This document shows, piece by piece, positions 1-9,985 of a stretch of DNA of 19,641 nucleotides. Every line of letters begins with the position of its first letter. Positions within the stretch are counted from its first letter, which is position 1. Origin of the DNA: Burkholderiales bacterium UBA954 (lineage in GTDB: Bacteria; Pseudomonadota; Gammaproteobacteria; Burkholderiales; Burkholderiaceae_A); NCBI GenBank assembly GCA_002293155.1, contig DBCQ01000029.1:17069-36709 (forward strand), read 5' to 3'. The notes below the pieces were generated by a model. That model did not search any database and was not told the DNA's origin. It was given only the letters and a program-made list of their open reading frames with translations. A program made the position numbers and the translations under genes.

Positions 1-911
1 GCTCCCGACTCGGCGAGGCTAGAGGCATTCGCCGTCTGATGGTCATCAATGGCCGATGGCAATGGAACAAAGATCGCTGCGATCCCCGCGGCAGCAACCT
101 CGGTCACGGTAGACGCCCCCGCGCGACAAATCAATAGATCTGCCCACTGGTAGGCCATCTCCATGTCATCAATAAATACTTCACAGCGCGCAGGAATTTT
201 TAATGCGCGATAGAGTTGCTCAACCGCGCCATGATCTTGCTGTCCTGTCTGGTGGCGAATTTCAAACGACTGTCCTCGCTCGATGGCTTTAGCGAGGAGC
301 GCTGGGCAGCGCTGGTTCAACGCCTGCGCTCCAAGACTCCCCCCCACAACGAGTACGCGAATTGGCCCCGCACGGCCACTTAGTCGGTTGGCGGGCGGGG
401 CTAATCCGCTGATGCTCTTTCGAATTGGGTTGCCCACTAACATCGATCGCGCGGGCGCATACCGCGTAGCAGGAAAACTGATGAAGACCTGACGGGCTAT
501 TTTTGCGAGCCAACGATTGGCGGTACCCATGACCGCATTTTGTTCATGAATGCACAAAGGAATTCGACGCAGACGCGCAACTAATCCCACGGGGAAAGTA
601 ACGTATCCGCCAAAAGCAAGGACGACTTCGGGGCGCGCCCGGATGAGAATACCCAGGGTGTCACGCATCGCCCGAACTAACCGAGAAGGAAGCGTCAGCC
701 AGGCACCGAGACCCTTGCCGCGCAGTCCAGCAAACCGCAAAATATGAAGGCCGATCCCATAACCAGGGATTAGCCGCGATTCCAGACCCCGATCTGATCC
801 CACCCACTCGGCATGCCAACCCCTGCGTTTCAATTCTTGAGCCACTGCCAGAGCCGGAAAGATATGGCCTCCGGTTCCGCCCGCAGCGATGAGGACACGA
901 GGCGCACTCAT
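1..911 (-). CDS. murG: MurG, lipid II synthase (partial, C-terminus beyond window edge)
   Basis: UDP-N-acetylglucosamine:undecaprenyl-pyrophosphoryl-MurNAc-pentapeptide GlcNAc transferase. It converts lipid I to lipid II on the inner face of the cytoplasmic membrane. The frame is open from the ATG at 911 to the window edge, giving 303 codons; about 50 C-terminal residues should be missing against a usual length near 355. Visible GT-B motifs are GGTGGHIFPALAVA (residues 11-24), HEQNAVMG, GGSLGAQ and RAGASTVTE, where Glu271 matches the UDP-GlcNAc-binding Glu of the E. coli enzyme. The fragment ends in the conserved region DDHQTANASSLAESG. The start codon overlaps the ftsW stop as ATGA. Downstream dcw genes such as murC, ddl and ftsQAZ would be expected beyond the edge but cannot be seen. 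Confidence 0.96.
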   Translation of the reverse strand, partial: MSAPRVLIAAGGTGGHIFPALAVAQELKRRGWHAEWVGSDRGLESRLIPGYGIGLHILRFAGLRGKGLGAWLTLPSRLVRAMRDTLGILIRARPEVVLAFGGYVTFPVGLVARLRRIPLCIHEQNAVMGTANRWLAKIARQVFISFPATRYAPARSMLVGNPIRKSISGLAPPANRLSGRAGPIRVLVVGGSLGAQALNQRCPALLAKAIERGQSFEIRHQTGQQDHGAVEQLYRALKIPARCEVFIDDMEMAYQWADLLICRAGASTVTEVAAAGIAAIFVPLPSAIDDHQTANASSLAESG

Positions 912-2080
912 AGAGTGCCCCTACGAACGACTGCGCGGTTTTCGATATCAATCCGGATCAATACACCCATGGCCATGCAGACGGCGAGCATAGAGCTACC
1001 CCCGTGGCTGATAAAGGGTAAGGTCAGCCCCTTCGTCGGCAGAAGCCCAGTATTTACACCTGCGTGAATCAGAGTCTGCAGGCCAATCCAGACACCAATA
1101 CCCTGGGCTACGAGTCCAGCGAATAGCCGCTCCTGCGACATTGCTGTTCTACCGATTTCAATTGACCTGCGGACAATAAACGCAAATGCCAAGATCACGA
1201 GAGTGACGCCAACGAAGCCGATCTCCTCGCCCATCATTGCGAAAATAAAATCGGTATGAGGCAACGGCAGATGGCCCATCTTCGCAACCCCAGTGCCAAG
1301 ACCTGAACCCAGTACGCCGCCGTTTCCAAATGCGATGAGAGCGCCACAGAGTTGAAATCCTGTGGTCTGCACGAGGCCAGGGTCACACGGGGTGAGGTAG
1401 GACACCAACCGATCCAATCGCCATGGTGTAAAGACCACCATCAGAACAAATACTGCCCCGAGCGCTAGCAGCAGAGGAATAAAAACCCGAAGGCTCATAC
1501 CGCCCAGAAATAGGATCGCAGCGGTAATCAACATGATGACCATTGTGGATCCGAGGTCAGGCTGATAGAGCAACAAAAGCATCACCAAGGACATGAGAAG
1601 CCCAATCGGCATCAGCCCGCGCCCAAAGGTACGCATGCGGTCTTGACGACGAATGACATACGCGGCAGCAAACAGCAGTGAAAATAATTTCATGAGCTCT
1701 GCAGGCTGAAGCGTAAAAAATCCCAGCGGAATTGCACGAACAGCACCATCTTTAATGATGGCAGGCCCAAAAGCGATCTTCATGCCAGCCACTACAAGTA
1801 GTAACGCAATTCCGAGAAAAAACAGCGGCGTTGACAACGAATGAAGAATTGTTGTCGGAACCCGCGTCATGAGGAACATCGTGACGAGCCCAATCAAGAG
1901 ATGGATTGGGTGACCCCGCATACCGCGCCAGAAAACAGATTCCGTATTATTGCTTGGCAACGGTAGGTTAGCCGAATAGACCATCACCAAACCAACCAGC
2001 AATAAGCCAATAAATACCGACATCAGAGCCCGATCCACATGGGCTATCGAGATCGGTGGAGGGGCCCCTATGGCTAACAT
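908..2080 (-). CDS. ftsW: FtsW, septal SEDS peptidoglycan polymerase
   Basis: SEDS-family glycosyltransferase that polymerises lipid II at the division site together with FtsI. The 390-residue protein is very hydrophobic, with about ten membrane segments. Family motifs are QPAELMKL (residues 125-132), QPDLGST (173-179), HTDFIFAMMGEE (275-286, with Asp277 the likely catalytic aspartate) and SHGGSS near the C-terminus. The usual GxxRWI motif reads GAVRAIP here, with Ala116 where Trp is typical. The cluster position, between murD and murG, favours FtsW over RodA. The start overlaps murD by 7 bp and the stop overlaps the murG start by 4 bp, suggesting translational coupling. Confidence 0.96.
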   Translation of the reverse strand: MLAIGAPPPISIAHVDRALMSVFIGLLLVGLVMVYSANLPLPSNNTESVFWRGMRGHPIHLLIGLVTMFLMTRVPTTILHSLSTPLFFLGIALLLVVAGMKIAFGPAIIKDGAVRAIPLGFFTLQPAELMKLFSLLFAAAYVIRRQDRMRTFGRGLMPIGLLMSLVMLLLLYQPDLGSTMVIMLITAAILFLGGMSLRVFIPLLLALGAVFVLMVVFTPWRLDRLVSYLTPCDPGLVQTTGFQLCGALIAFGNGGVLGSGLGTGVAKMGHLPLPHTDFIFAMMGEEIGFVGVTLVILAFAFIVRRSIEIGRTAMSQERLFAGLVAQGIGVWIGLQTLIHAGVNTGLLPTKGLTLPFISHGGSSMLAVCMAMGVLIRIDIENRAVVRRGTL

Positions 2081-3696
2081 GTCAACCCTTGCTCCTGAGC
2101 GAGAGCAGCCACGGACTCACGAAATGACCGAGCGCGGGCAATGTAGTTACTGAACATATCAAAGCTCGCACAGGCTGGCGACATCATCACAACTGTATTT
2201 ACTGCATCATCTTGTGATGCATAGTAGTGGGCCCGCTGAACGGCCTCATTCATCGAGGCAACATGCTCCGATGGAACCCCAGCACGCCTTGCAATCTCAC
2301 CGATTTCGGGGCCCGCCTCACCGATCGTGATCACGGCCTTCGCACGGCTCTGTAGCGCGGCAGCTAGCGGCTGAAAATCCTGTCCCTTTCCTTGGCCACC
2401 GGCAATCAATACGACAGGCAGCCTAAGTCCCTCCAGCGCTGCGGTTGTCGCTCCTACATTCGTTCCCTTGCTGTCATCAACATAATCCACACCCTGTACA
2501 TGCGCAACCCACTCCATTCGATGTGCACCACCCCGAAACTCTCTGAGGCCGTGAAGCAACGGTGCGAGGGCAGGGGTAACCGTACGGCACAACGCCAATG
2601 CGGCCAGAGCGTTCATCGCATTATGCCGGCCCCGGATTCGCAGAGCATCTGCCGGCATTAACCGATGGCAGCGCTCCGCATCCTGCAGATCCCGCACTAC
2701 CATCCACTGGATTCCTTCTTCAATCAAACCAAAGTCACCGCATTCCATCGGCAGATCAATTCCAAATCGTGTCACGTTGACCTGCCCTTGAGCACACGCC
2801 GAACTCTCAGTATCCTGTCGATTCACAATGCACTGCACGCCCGATGTCATCGGATCAATGGAGACTCCAAAAACACGCGCTTTAGCTGATTTGTAGTCAT
2901 CCCAATCAAGATGCCAGTCAAGATGATCCTCAGAGAGATTCAACAATACGGCTGCTGTTGGATGAAAATGCTGAGCGAGTGTCAGCTGAAAGCTTGAGAG
3001 CTCAAGGACCCAGACCTGCGGGAAACGACACGTGTCCTCCCGCATCATCACTGCATCAAGTAAAGATGGGCTGATGTTTCCCGCCTCTTGGGCGTCAATT
3101 CCCGCTCGACGCAGTAATACCGTCGTCATCTGGGTTGTTGTTGTCTTTCCGTTAGTGCCTGTAATCGCCAGAATCTTTGGGCGGTCCAGTGGCGCATCAT
3201 CGTTGGCCGTCAGGTTGGACTGGCGACGGGCCTGCGCAGCGTCATGTACAGCCCACTCGAATAAATCGATTTCTCCTACAACCGATAGCTGATGAGCTAA
3301 CGCATCCCGGGCGCAGGACAGTAACCCAGCGATTGGGCTGTCATGGGCGGGATATGGTGAAATGCCTGGACTTGGAATTAAGAATTGAATCCCATCAAGC
3401 CAATCCGTTGAAAAGGGGGTGGCAACTCCCGTTTGAATCGTCAGTCTCGGATACTCCTGCGCTAATACCTTAGCCGCATTAAGCATCGGAGGTGCCGTCC
3501 GACTATCGATCACTGTAATCCGGGCGCCCTTACGTAAGAGCCAACGACAACAGGCGAAGCCTGATTCACCAAGGCCCACCACCAGCAGGTGTTGCTCAGA
3601 CCATTGGATATCCATCGCAATCGCCGGAAGGCTCTCAATAGAATCGCGCACTATGGGTTTTTTGGCCAAACGTTTATCTCTCATGGGCTTATTCAT
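2074..3696 (-). CDS. murD: MurD, UDP-MurNAc-L-alanine:D-glutamate ligase
   Basis: Cytoplasmic ATP-dependent ligase that adds D-glutamate to UDP-MurNAc-L-Ala. The N-terminal nucleotide-binding fold shows VVGLGESG (residues 39-46). The Mur ligase P-loop is GTNGKTTTT (180-188), followed by LNLSEDHLDWH and VDDSKGTNVGATTAAL. At 540 residues it is about 100 longer than E. coli MurD. The extra length includes a basic N-terminal extension of roughly 30 residues and a loop of about 20 residues before the P-loop. The ATG directly abuts the mraY stop (TAGATG). An internal start near Met28 (3615) would remove the extension, but the upstream ATG fits the tight packing of the operon. Confidence 0.96.
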   Translation of the reverse strand: MNKPMRDKRLAKKPIVRDSIESLPAIAMDIQWSEQHLLVVGLGESGFACCRWLLRKGARITVIDSRTAPPMLNAAKVLAQEYPRLTIQTGVATPFSTDWLDGIQFLIPSPGISPYPAHDSPIAGLLSCARDALAHQLSVVGEIDLFEWAVHDAAQARRQSNLTANDDAPLDRPKILAITGTNGKTTTTQMTTVLLRRAGIDAQEAGNISPSLLDAVMMREDTCRFPQVWVLELSSFQLTLAQHFHPTAAVLLNLSEDHLDWHLDWDDYKSAKARVFGVSIDPMTSGVQCIVNRQDTESSACAQGQVNVTRFGIDLPMECGDFGLIEEGIQWMVVRDLQDAERCHRLMPADALRIRGRHNAMNALAALALCRTVTPALAPLLHGLREFRGGAHRMEWVAHVQGVDYVDDSKGTNVGATTAALEGLRLPVVLIAGGQGKGQDFQPLAAALQSRAKAVITIGEAGPEIGEIARRAGVPSEHVASMNEAVQRAHYYASQDDAVNTVVMMSPACASFDMFSNYIARARSFRESVAALAQEQGLTC

Positions 3697-4866
3697 CTAG
3701 CGCAATTTCAATGTCGATAATCCGGCCAATACCAACATCATTGTGATAATCCAAAAGCGAACTACAACCTGAGTCTCTTTCCATCCCTTGACCTCAAAAT
3801 GATGATGAAGCGGCGCCATTAACAAGATGCGGCGGCCCTGGCCAAAGCGCCATTTGGTGTACTTAAAGTAGCCTACCTGCAGCATTACAGAGAGTGTCTC
3901 CACGACGAAAACACCTCCCATAATGAAGAGCACAATTTCTTGCCTCACCACTACCGCGACTGTTCCCAGTGCGCCGCCCAATGCCAATGCGCCAACATCC
4001 CCCATAAAGACCTGGGCAGGAAACGCGTTAAACCAGAGAAATGCCAGCCCAGCGCCGACAAGAGCGGCACAAAAAACCGTTAATTCACCAGCGCCCGGGA
4101 TATAAGGAATCAGAAGGTACTTTGCAAATACTGCATTTCCAGTCACATACGCAAAGACGCCCAAGGCGCCGGCAACGAGTACGGTTGGCATGATGGCCAA
4201 GCCATCTAGGCCATCAGTGAGATTGACTGCGTTACTTGAGCCGACAATCACAAAATAACTTAAGACAATGAACCCAAATACGCCCAAGGGATACGCCACC
4301 TGCTTGAAAAAAGGAACGATTAAATCCGCTTTTGTCGGCAGGCTAATTGAAAAACCATTGCTGACCCACTGAATAAATAGATCTAAAGCCTGAGCATTAC
4401 TCTGAGCAGGTACTGAAAATGCAAGATAAATTGCGGCAAGAATCCCAATAACGGATTGCCAGAAATATTTCCAACGGCCCGGTAGTCCTCTCGGGTCTTG
4501 ATGCACGACCTTTCGGTAGTCGTCAACCCATCCCACGGCCCCAAAGCCGATCGTGACAATCATTACCGCCCAGACAAAGCGATTGCTCAAGTCTGCCCAC
4601 AAGAGAGTCGTAAGGCCGATTGATAACAGAATCAAGGCTCCACCCATGGTCGGAGTGCCAGTCTTAATTAGGTGGGTCTGCGGCCCGTCATCCCGAACAG
4701 CCTGACCAACCTTCATCGCAGTTAACTTGCGAATCACCGCAGGGCCAAGAAAAAGTCCAATGCCCAGTGCCGTTAGTGTGGCCAACACGGCACGCAGCGT
4801 GATGTAGTTCAAGACCGCCGCTGCGCGAATATATTCATCAATCCAATTGGCAAGAATTAACAGCAT
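3697..4866 (-). CDS. mraY: MraY, phospho-MurNAc-pentapeptide translocase
   Basis: Integral membrane enzyme that transfers phospho-MurNAc-pentapeptide from UDP to undecaprenyl phosphate, giving lipid I. The 389-residue protein has about ten membrane segments. Family signatures are [18 protein letters not shown] (59-76), WVDDYRKV with the Asp115-Asp116 pair, [10 protein letters not shown] (215-224), FMGD with Asp290 (equivalent to Asp267 in E. coli) and the MAPLHHHFE loop (350-358). The ATG lies inside the last codons of murF (10-bp overlap) and the stop abuts the murD start, so it is embedded in the coupled dcw operon. Confidence 0.98.
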   Translation of the reverse strand: MLLILANWIDEYIRAAAVLNYITLRAVLATLTALGIGLFLGPAVIRKLTAMKVGQAVRDDGPQTHLIKTGTPTMGGALILLSIGLTTLLWADLSNRFVWAVMIVTIGFGAVGWVDDYRKVVHQDPRGLPGRWKYFWQSVIGILAAIYLAFSVPAQSNAQALDLFIQWVSNGFSISLPTKADLIVPFFKQVAYPLGVFGFIVLSYFVIVGSSNAVNLTDGLDGLAIMPTVLVAGALGVFAYVTGNAVFAKYLLIPYIPGAGELTVFCAALVGAGLAFLWFNAFPAQVFMGDVGALALGGALGTVAVVVRQEIVLFIMGGVFVVETLSVMLQVGYFKYTKWRFGQGRRILLMAPLHHHFEVKGWKETQVVVRFWIITMMLVLAGLSTLKLR

Positions 4867-6320
4867 GCGACCCCCGAAATACCATTTATCTGTAGTGCCC
4901 TCACCACTCGCTCCATTTTCATGAACCGTGAGCCCTTTATCCAGATGGAGGGGCGGTGTGCCTTCGCCTGCTGCTGGCGCAGCCAGTCACTCAGATCTCT
5001 GATGAGGGGCTCGAGCTCCGAGAAGTGATCTCCAATACCCGTTGAGTGTGCTGCACGGGCCATTGCTTCACCATGGAGCCAGAGCGACGCGATATTTTTC
5101 GAATCGGCATACCGCAGGACTTCTTCATGAAATTCGGCCCCCCGGTCACCCACCTCACCCATATCACCGAGAACAAGCGCCTGCGGTTTTGGCAATATCT
5201 GTAACGCATCAATTGCAGCCCTGACAGAATCTGGATTCGCGTTATAGCTGTCATCGACCAGCGTTCCGCCGCCTGCTATGGTGAATCGTTGGCCGCGACC
5301 ACTCACGGCCTCGAAGTGATTAAGTGCTGCAGCGATGTCATCTGTTTCAATTCCGGCTGCATAGGCACAGGCAGCCGCGGCGAGACAATTCATCGCGAAA
5401 TGGTGACCCACACCCCTACTGTGAATCTCGATCGAATGCTGGTTTGGAAACTCGATTGTGAAGTGGCCCATTTGCTCCCCGGCAACCCCTTGCCATTGCC
5501 CAACCACATCTCCCCCGGGGTGATCGGAGTCGCCAGCCTGGTCCGCAAAACCAAAACGTAGGAGTTGTCGTGCGCCCGCCTGTTGCCTCCAGATCATTTC
5601 ATGCTGTAGATCTCGAGGAAAAATTGCAATTCCATCATGGGGTAGCGACTCAAAGACGCGGCCATTTTCAAGGGCAACCGCCGCAATCGATTTCATGAAC
5701 TCTTGATGCTCGCGCTGTGCGTTATTGACTAAGGCAATCTGAGCGCAGGCAATCGCTGCAAGTATGTTGATCTCTCCGGGATGGTTCATTCCGAGCTCGA
5801 AGATCGCCAGTCGATGTTGAGGCTGCAGACCCAGTACAGATAAGGGTAAGCCGATATGGTTATTGAGATTTCCTGGGGTCGCCCAGACCGAGGCCCCGCG
5901 AAGTGCCTGCCCACCGATCGCCGCAAGCATCTGTTTAACGGTTGTCTTTCCATTGCTACCCGTAACCGCAATGACCCGGCCTAACCAGTTCTGCCGCCAA
6001 TAATGCGCCCACTGCTGTAAGGCTAATAACGGGTCAGGAACCTCGATCTGAGGGAGCCTACTTTCCTGTCTCAGCGCTTTCATCTGCAACTCATCGAGTC
6101 TTTTCGCTGTTACGACCGCTGCGATCGCGCCACGTCTTTGCGCTGCCTCGATAAATTCTTCTCCGTCAAAATGAGGTCCTGACAGTGCAAAAAATAAAGC
6201 CCCTGGCGTTAACGATCGGCTATCTGTACTGACTGATGTGAATTCGAGCGACATCGTCTTCTCATCGCCAAGCAGTCGAGACTGCGGCACTGCCTTCACT
6301 AACTCTGCAAGCTTAGGCAT
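4857..6320 (-). CDS. murF: MurF, UDP-MurNAc-tripeptide:D-Ala-D-Ala ligase
   Basis: Cytoplasmic ATP-dependent ligase that adds the D-Ala-D-Ala dipeptide and completes the UDP-MurNAc-pentapeptide. It has 487 residues. The N-terminal substrate domain contains [19 protein letters not shown], the central ATPase domain has the P-loop GSNGKTT (121-127), and the C-terminal domain contains [17 protein letters not shown] and [10 protein letters not shown], both typical of MurF. The start overlaps the murE end by 8 bp and the end overlaps mraY by 10 bp. MurE and MurF are separate proteins here, not the fused form known in some lineages. Confidence 0.98.
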   Translation of the reverse strand: MPKLAELVKAVPQSRLLGDEKTMSLEFTSVSTDSRSLTPGALFFALSGPHFDGEEFIEAAQRRGAIAAVVTAKRLDELQMKALRQESRLPQIEVPDPLLALQQWAHYWRQNWLGRVIAVTGSNGKTTVKQMLAAIGGQALRGASVWATPGNLNNHIGLPLSVLGLQPQHRLAIFELGMNHPGEINILAAIACAQIALVNNAQREHQEFMKSIAAVALENGRVFESLPHDGIAIFPRDLQHEMIWRQQAGARQLLRFGFADQAGDSDHPGGDVVGQWQGVAGEQMGHFTIEFPNQHSIEIHSRGVGHHFAMNCLAAAACAYAAGIETDDIAAALNHFEAVSGRGQRFTIAGGGTLVDDSYNANPDSVRAAIDALQILPKPQALVLGDMGEVGDRGAEFHEEVLRYADSKNIASLWLHGEAMARAAHSTGIGDHFSELEPLIRDLSDWLRQQQAKAHRPSIWIKGSRFMKMERVVRALQINGISGVACC

Positions 6321-7932
6321 GCATCAGCCCTCGTACGCTAGATTGATGTTCCTCAATCCATAGATCTATGGCCCTAATGGCATGATCTGCATCACTAAAG
6401 TGCAGGGCTTGCCCGCCCACTAACTGTGTCTGTTCATGTCCCTTGCCCGCTATGACAATGAGGTCTTGCTCTCCTGAATTTGCAATCGTCTGCGCTATCG
6501 CTAATGCCCGATCAGACTGCCGAGAGACCTTGGATTTAAATTCGGGACGAATACCTGAGGCGATATCATCAAGAATCGTCTCCGGTGACTCGCCGCGAGG
6601 ATTGTCTGAGGTCAGCACCACACGGTCGGCATGCTGGGCTGCAATCTCACCCATCAGGGGCCGTTTATGACGATCGCGATCTCCCCCGCATCCAAAGATA
6701 CAAACGAGAGCGCCCACTCTCGATTTCACCAAAGGCGCGAGCGCTTCGAGGATCTGCTTAAGTGCGTCAGGTGAGTGGGCATAGTCGACACAAACTCTAG
6801 GGCCACGCGCACGATGAACCATCTGTAGGCGACCCGCTGGCAGCTTGAAGGCTTCTAGTGCGGCTCGGATCGCGCTGATATCAATCCGCATAGCGATCAT
6901 GCACCCCGCCACGATCATTGCGTTTTCTATATTGTGGCGGCCAACGATAGGCAGTCGTATCTCACCCGTGAGTGATTCTGCTCGACCCTCTCCCTTTAGT
7001 CGGAGTACCCATCCATTGTGATCATGAATCGCGTCCATAACCTGAATCGCTGCATGGGCAGACTCGGGGCGAGATGACCCAACTGCGATACGCTCAGTGT
7101 GCGATTCCGTCGCCCGCCACATCGACATCCCTGCCGCATCTCCCGTGTTAATCACGGCTGCCCCGAGGCTAGGTGCCTCAAAAAGTAATGCCTTTGCGGC
7201 TGCATATCGTTGCATATCACCATGAAAATCAAGATGGTCATGACTTAGATTTATAAAGGCTCCGATTTTGATTGCACATCCCTGGAGCCTTCCCTGAACA
7301 AGACCAATTGATGACGCCTCAATTGCGACAACATGAATCGATTGGGCCTTCAGCTCAACCAAAAGGCGCTGCAATTGCACAGGATCGGGAGTGGTGAGCC
7401 CCTTGGTCTTGGCGTTTTCCCATTGGGGAGAATAATCAACACCACATCGCGCAGGGAAGACTCCTACTCCAAGGGTTCCAATCGCGGCGGTAGAAACTCC
7501 GCAATGGGCCAGTGCATGGGCCAAGGCTGCTGTAACCGTGGATTTTCCGTTGGTACCGGTTACTGCAATTAACTGCATAGTCAGGCTCGGCCTGCCGTAG
7601 AACGCAGATGCAATCATCCCTAGGCGCGTCGTCAACTGAGGCACCATGAGCGTTGGTGGCTTGCCGTCTTGTAGTGATATTGATGTTGAGGTGTTTCCGC
7701 CGTCGATCACAACTGCGGCTGCACCGGCAGCAACGGCATCCGTTATCGTAGTCTCTAACGAATGGTGCTGTCCGCTACGCGCAAGAAAACCATCACCCGG
7801 TTTAATGTCCCGGCTATCAGAGCAGAGATGAGCATTGGGACCAAGCCTCTCGCGCAGCCAAGCCGCTGCCTCATCCGCAATCAACTCGCGCAGACTAAGC
7901 GGGTGTAAAGCAGACGGCCAAGATATCGTCAC
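6313..7932 (-). CDS. murE: MurE, UDP-MurNAc-tripeptide synthetase (meso-diaminopimelate type)
   Basis: Cytoplasmic ligase that adds the third stem-peptide residue. The DNPR motif (443-446) is the family marker for meso-diaminopimelate as the added amino acid, fitting a Gram-negative wall. The P-loop is TGTNGKST (125-132); Ser-Thr after the lysine is slightly unusual but keeps the GxxGK(S/T) rule. The likely carbamylated lysine is Lys247 in YAAAK. VDYAHSPDALKQIL and FGCGGDRDRHKRPLMG are also typical. It has 539 residues. The start is GTG, overlapping the ftsI stop as GTGA, so initiation probably relies on coupling to ftsI translation. Confidence 0.97.
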   Translation of the reverse strand: MTISWPSALHPLSLRELIADEAAAWLRERLGPNAHLCSDSRDIKPGDGFLARSGQHHSLETTITDAVAAGAAAVVIDGGNTSTSISLQDGKPPTLMVPQLTTRLGMIASAFYGRPSLTMQLIAVTGTNGKSTVTAALAHALAHCGVSTAAIGTLGVGVFPARCGVDYSPQWENAKTKGLTTPDPVQLQRLLVELKAQSIHVVAIEASSIGLVQGRLQGCAIKIGAFINLSHDHLDFHGDMQRYAAAKALLFEAPSLGAAVINTGDAAGMSMWRATESHTERIAVGSSRPESAHAAIQVMDAIHDHNGWVLRLKGEGRAESLTGEIRLPIVGRHNIENAMIVAGCMIAMRIDISAIRAALEAFKLPAGRLQMVHRARGPRVCVDYAHSPDALKQILEALAPLVKSRVGALVCIFGCGGDRDRHKRPLMGEIAAQHADRVVLTSDNPRGESPETILDDIASGIRPEFKSKVSRQSDRALAIAQTIANSGEQDLIVIAGKGHEQTQLVGGQALHFSDADHAIRAIDLWIEEHQSSVRGLMHA

Positions 7933-9695
7933 TGAGTCCCCTCTGCAATTAAGGCAACAGCAGGAAAGATTCGAAGTGCTGGATCGGGAGACAGCTGCAT
8001 TCGACGCAGTGTGTCATTTGCGATCTGGGAAAAAATCGGTGCAGCAACCTCACCACCGTAATGTTTTCCCGCGCTCGGCTCATCCACCATAACAGCAATG
8101 ACAAAACGTGGTTTTTCTGCAGGTGCAAATCCTACGAAAGAGGCAACATACTTATTCTTTGCATACCCCCCACGCTCAGGTTTGTGTGCGGTTCCGGTTT
8201 TTCCTGCGACCCGAAACCCTATGACCTGTGCCTTCGGTGCGGTTCCCTCTGGCCCGGTTGCGCGCTCCAGCATGCCACGAACTAACTTTGCGGTCTCGGC
8301 CGAGATCACCCGAACACCAGCAACTGGCCCTGGCTGGGGTACAAAGGAGATTGGTACAAGATCGCCATCTCGCGCAAAAATGGTGTACGCACGCGCAAGT
8401 TGTAATAGAGAAACCGACACGCCATGGCCATAAGAAATCGTTGCCTGGTCTATTGGGACCCAGTTCTGCGGATTTCTTAGACGGCCTGCGGTTGCTCCAT
8501 TTAAGCCAACATCTGGAACCCGTCCAAATCCTGCGGCAACATAGAAATCATGGAGTTCGGAAGGCTTCATTCGTTGGGATACCTTGACGGTTCCAACGTT
8601 GCTCGATTTAGCAAGAATCTCTTCTACGGTAAGCAGGCCGTGCGGATGAGAGTCTCCAATCGTCCGATTCCCGATCGTTAGTTTTCCGGGTGCTGTTTGA
8701 ATCGATGTCGAAGCGGTGACGCGGCCGAGCTCTAATGCCGCAGCAATTGAGAATGATTTCATGGTGGAGCCCGGTTCGAACGCATCGGTTACTGCGCGAT
8801 TACGTACCGTATCTGTATTTAACCGAGCACGGTTATTCGGATCAAATGAGGGCTCATTTACCAGGGCCAACACCTCACCGGTCTGTACATCGATTACCAC
8901 TGCAGAGGCAGCCTTTGCACGGTGTATTGTCATTGCTGTTTTAAGAGCATTCTGGGAAATACTCTGGATGCTGGCATCGAGAGAGAGCTGCAGATCCTTG
9001 CCTGGCGCAGCATCGGCGATTAATCTCTGGCCCACTGCGGTATTGCGACGGTCCACGACGACCCTGGTCTGACCCTTGACCCCCCGCAGCCCTGAATCAT
9101 GGGTCTTCTCCAGGCCTTCTGCGCCCTGCTCGGCTGCATTCGTGAACCCAACAATATGCGCAAATGCATCGCCATACGGATAATAGCGACGGTAATCGAC
9201 CTCTAGTTCAACGCCCTCGAGGCGTAATGCGCGAATTCTGTCAGCCTGCTCAAGATTAAGGCTCTTCGACAGCCAGAAAAATCGTTTTGATGCTGCTATT
9301 TTCTTTCGAAGCTCTGTGGGTGTTATCTCTAGAATTTCTGCCAATGCGTCAAGCTTTGGGCTATTGATATTGAATTTTGCCGGAACGATGCCCACCTGCT
9401 CCTCACGTACACTCGAGGCAATCACTCCGCCATGTCGATCAAGAACCCGACCCCGTGTCGCAGGAATTTCTAGGGGTCTTTCAAACCGCTTAATTGCCCG
9501 ACTCTGCCATTGGTCCGCATTAACAAGCTGCAAGACAAATGCGCGAACCACGATGGCGAGAAATCCGAGCATCAAGAGGCCCAATACAATCTTTGATCTC
9601 CATTGGGTTGCGCGCCATGTGAGAACGGGCGTCGCCGATTTCCCCACCGCACTCGATCGGAAGCGTCCAGGAATATTTACGGGCCGTGTATTCAC
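7929..9695 (-). CDS. ftsI: FtsI (PBP3), septal peptidoglycan transpeptidase
   Basis: Class B penicillin-binding protein that cross-links septal peptidoglycan in partnership with FtsW. The 588-residue protein has a cytoplasmic N-terminus, one membrane anchor around residues 35-57, a pedestal domain with RGRVLDRHG, and a transpeptidase domain. The catalytic motifs are STMK with nucleophile Ser310 and Lys313, SSN (364-366) and KTG (499-501). The start is GTG and overlaps the ftsL stop (GTGA). The stop overlaps the murE start in the same way. It is the immediate neighbour of ftsL, its partner in the divisome, and its place in dcw separates it from the elongation PBP2. Confidence 0.97.
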   Translation of the reverse strand: MNTRPVNIPGRFRSSAVGKSATPVLTWRATQWRSKIVLGLLMLGFLAIVVRAFVLQLVNADQWQSRAIKRFERPLEIPATRGRVLDRHGGVIASSVREEQVGIVPAKFNINSPKLDALAEILEITPTELRKKIAASKRFFWLSKSLNLEQADRIRALRLEGVELEVDYRRYYPYGDAFAHIVGFTNAAEQGAEGLEKTHDSGLRGVKGQTRVVVDRRNTAVGQRLIADAAPGKDLQLSLDASIQSISQNALKTAMTIHRAKAASAVVIDVQTGEVLALVNEPSFDPNNRARLNTDTVRNRAVTDAFEPGSTMKSFSIAAALELGRVTASTSIQTAPGKLTIGNRTIGDSHPHGLLTVEEILAKSSNVGTVKVSQRMKPSELHDFYVAAGFGRVPDVGLNGATAGRLRNPQNWVPIDQATISYGHGVSVSLLQLARAYTIFARDGDLVPISFVPQPGPVAGVRVISAETAKLVRGMLERATGPEGTAPKAQVIGFRVAGKTGTAHKPERGGYAKNKYVASFVGFAPAEKPRFVIAVMVDEPSAGKHYGGEVAAPIFSQIANDTLRRMQLSPDPALRIFPAVALIAEGTQ

Positions 9696-9985
9696 TTTAA
9701 CCCTCGAACACCTTCATCCAAGGACGAGCGTGGCCAGTACAGGATCTCGGTTGGCTGTAATGGGACCATTTTTAAATCACGCTTGGCCGCGCCATCAATT
9801 CGACCTGGATTGCGTAGCGCTGTTAACTCAACCTGCAAAACCTCAATGTCTGAATCGAGTTTTTGGCTTATACGATCTGTACGATCTACCTGGGTAAACA
9901 ATCGCCGCTCATGATAGCGGGCATTTACCAGCGACATCGCCGAGATCGTAATCAAGCCCACAAGGATCCATTGTCTGCGTGTCAT
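9692..9985 (-). CDS. ftsL: FtsL, divisome scaffold protein
   Basis: Small bitopic membrane protein (97 residues) that, with FtsB and FtsQ, recruits and activates FtsW-FtsI. Recognition rests on position between rsmH and ftsI, size and layout, because FtsL sequences are poorly conserved. There is a short basic N-terminus (MTRRQW), one membrane segment about residues 6-22, then a heptad-like periplasmic helix containing ISQKLDSDIEVLQVELTALR. The ATG overlaps the rsmH stop (ATGA) and its own stop overlaps the ftsI GTG start. Confidence 0.9.
   Translation of the reverse strand: MTRRQWILVGLITISAMSLVNARYHERRLFTQVDRTDRISQKLDSDIEVLQVELTALRNPGRIDGAAKRDLKMVPLQPTEILYWPRSSLDEGVRGLK

Noticed and set aside
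8228..9072. Plus-strand open frames of about 118 codons opposite ftsI
   Set aside because: They are antisense shadows of the ftsI transpeptidase domain, with low-complexity Arg/Ser-rich products.
9316..9897. Plus-strand open frame of 193 codons opposite ftsI and ftsL
   Set aside because: It is a shadow of the conserved genes on the other strand. The product is rich in Arg, Thr and Pro with no recognisable motif, and spans two well-supported genes.
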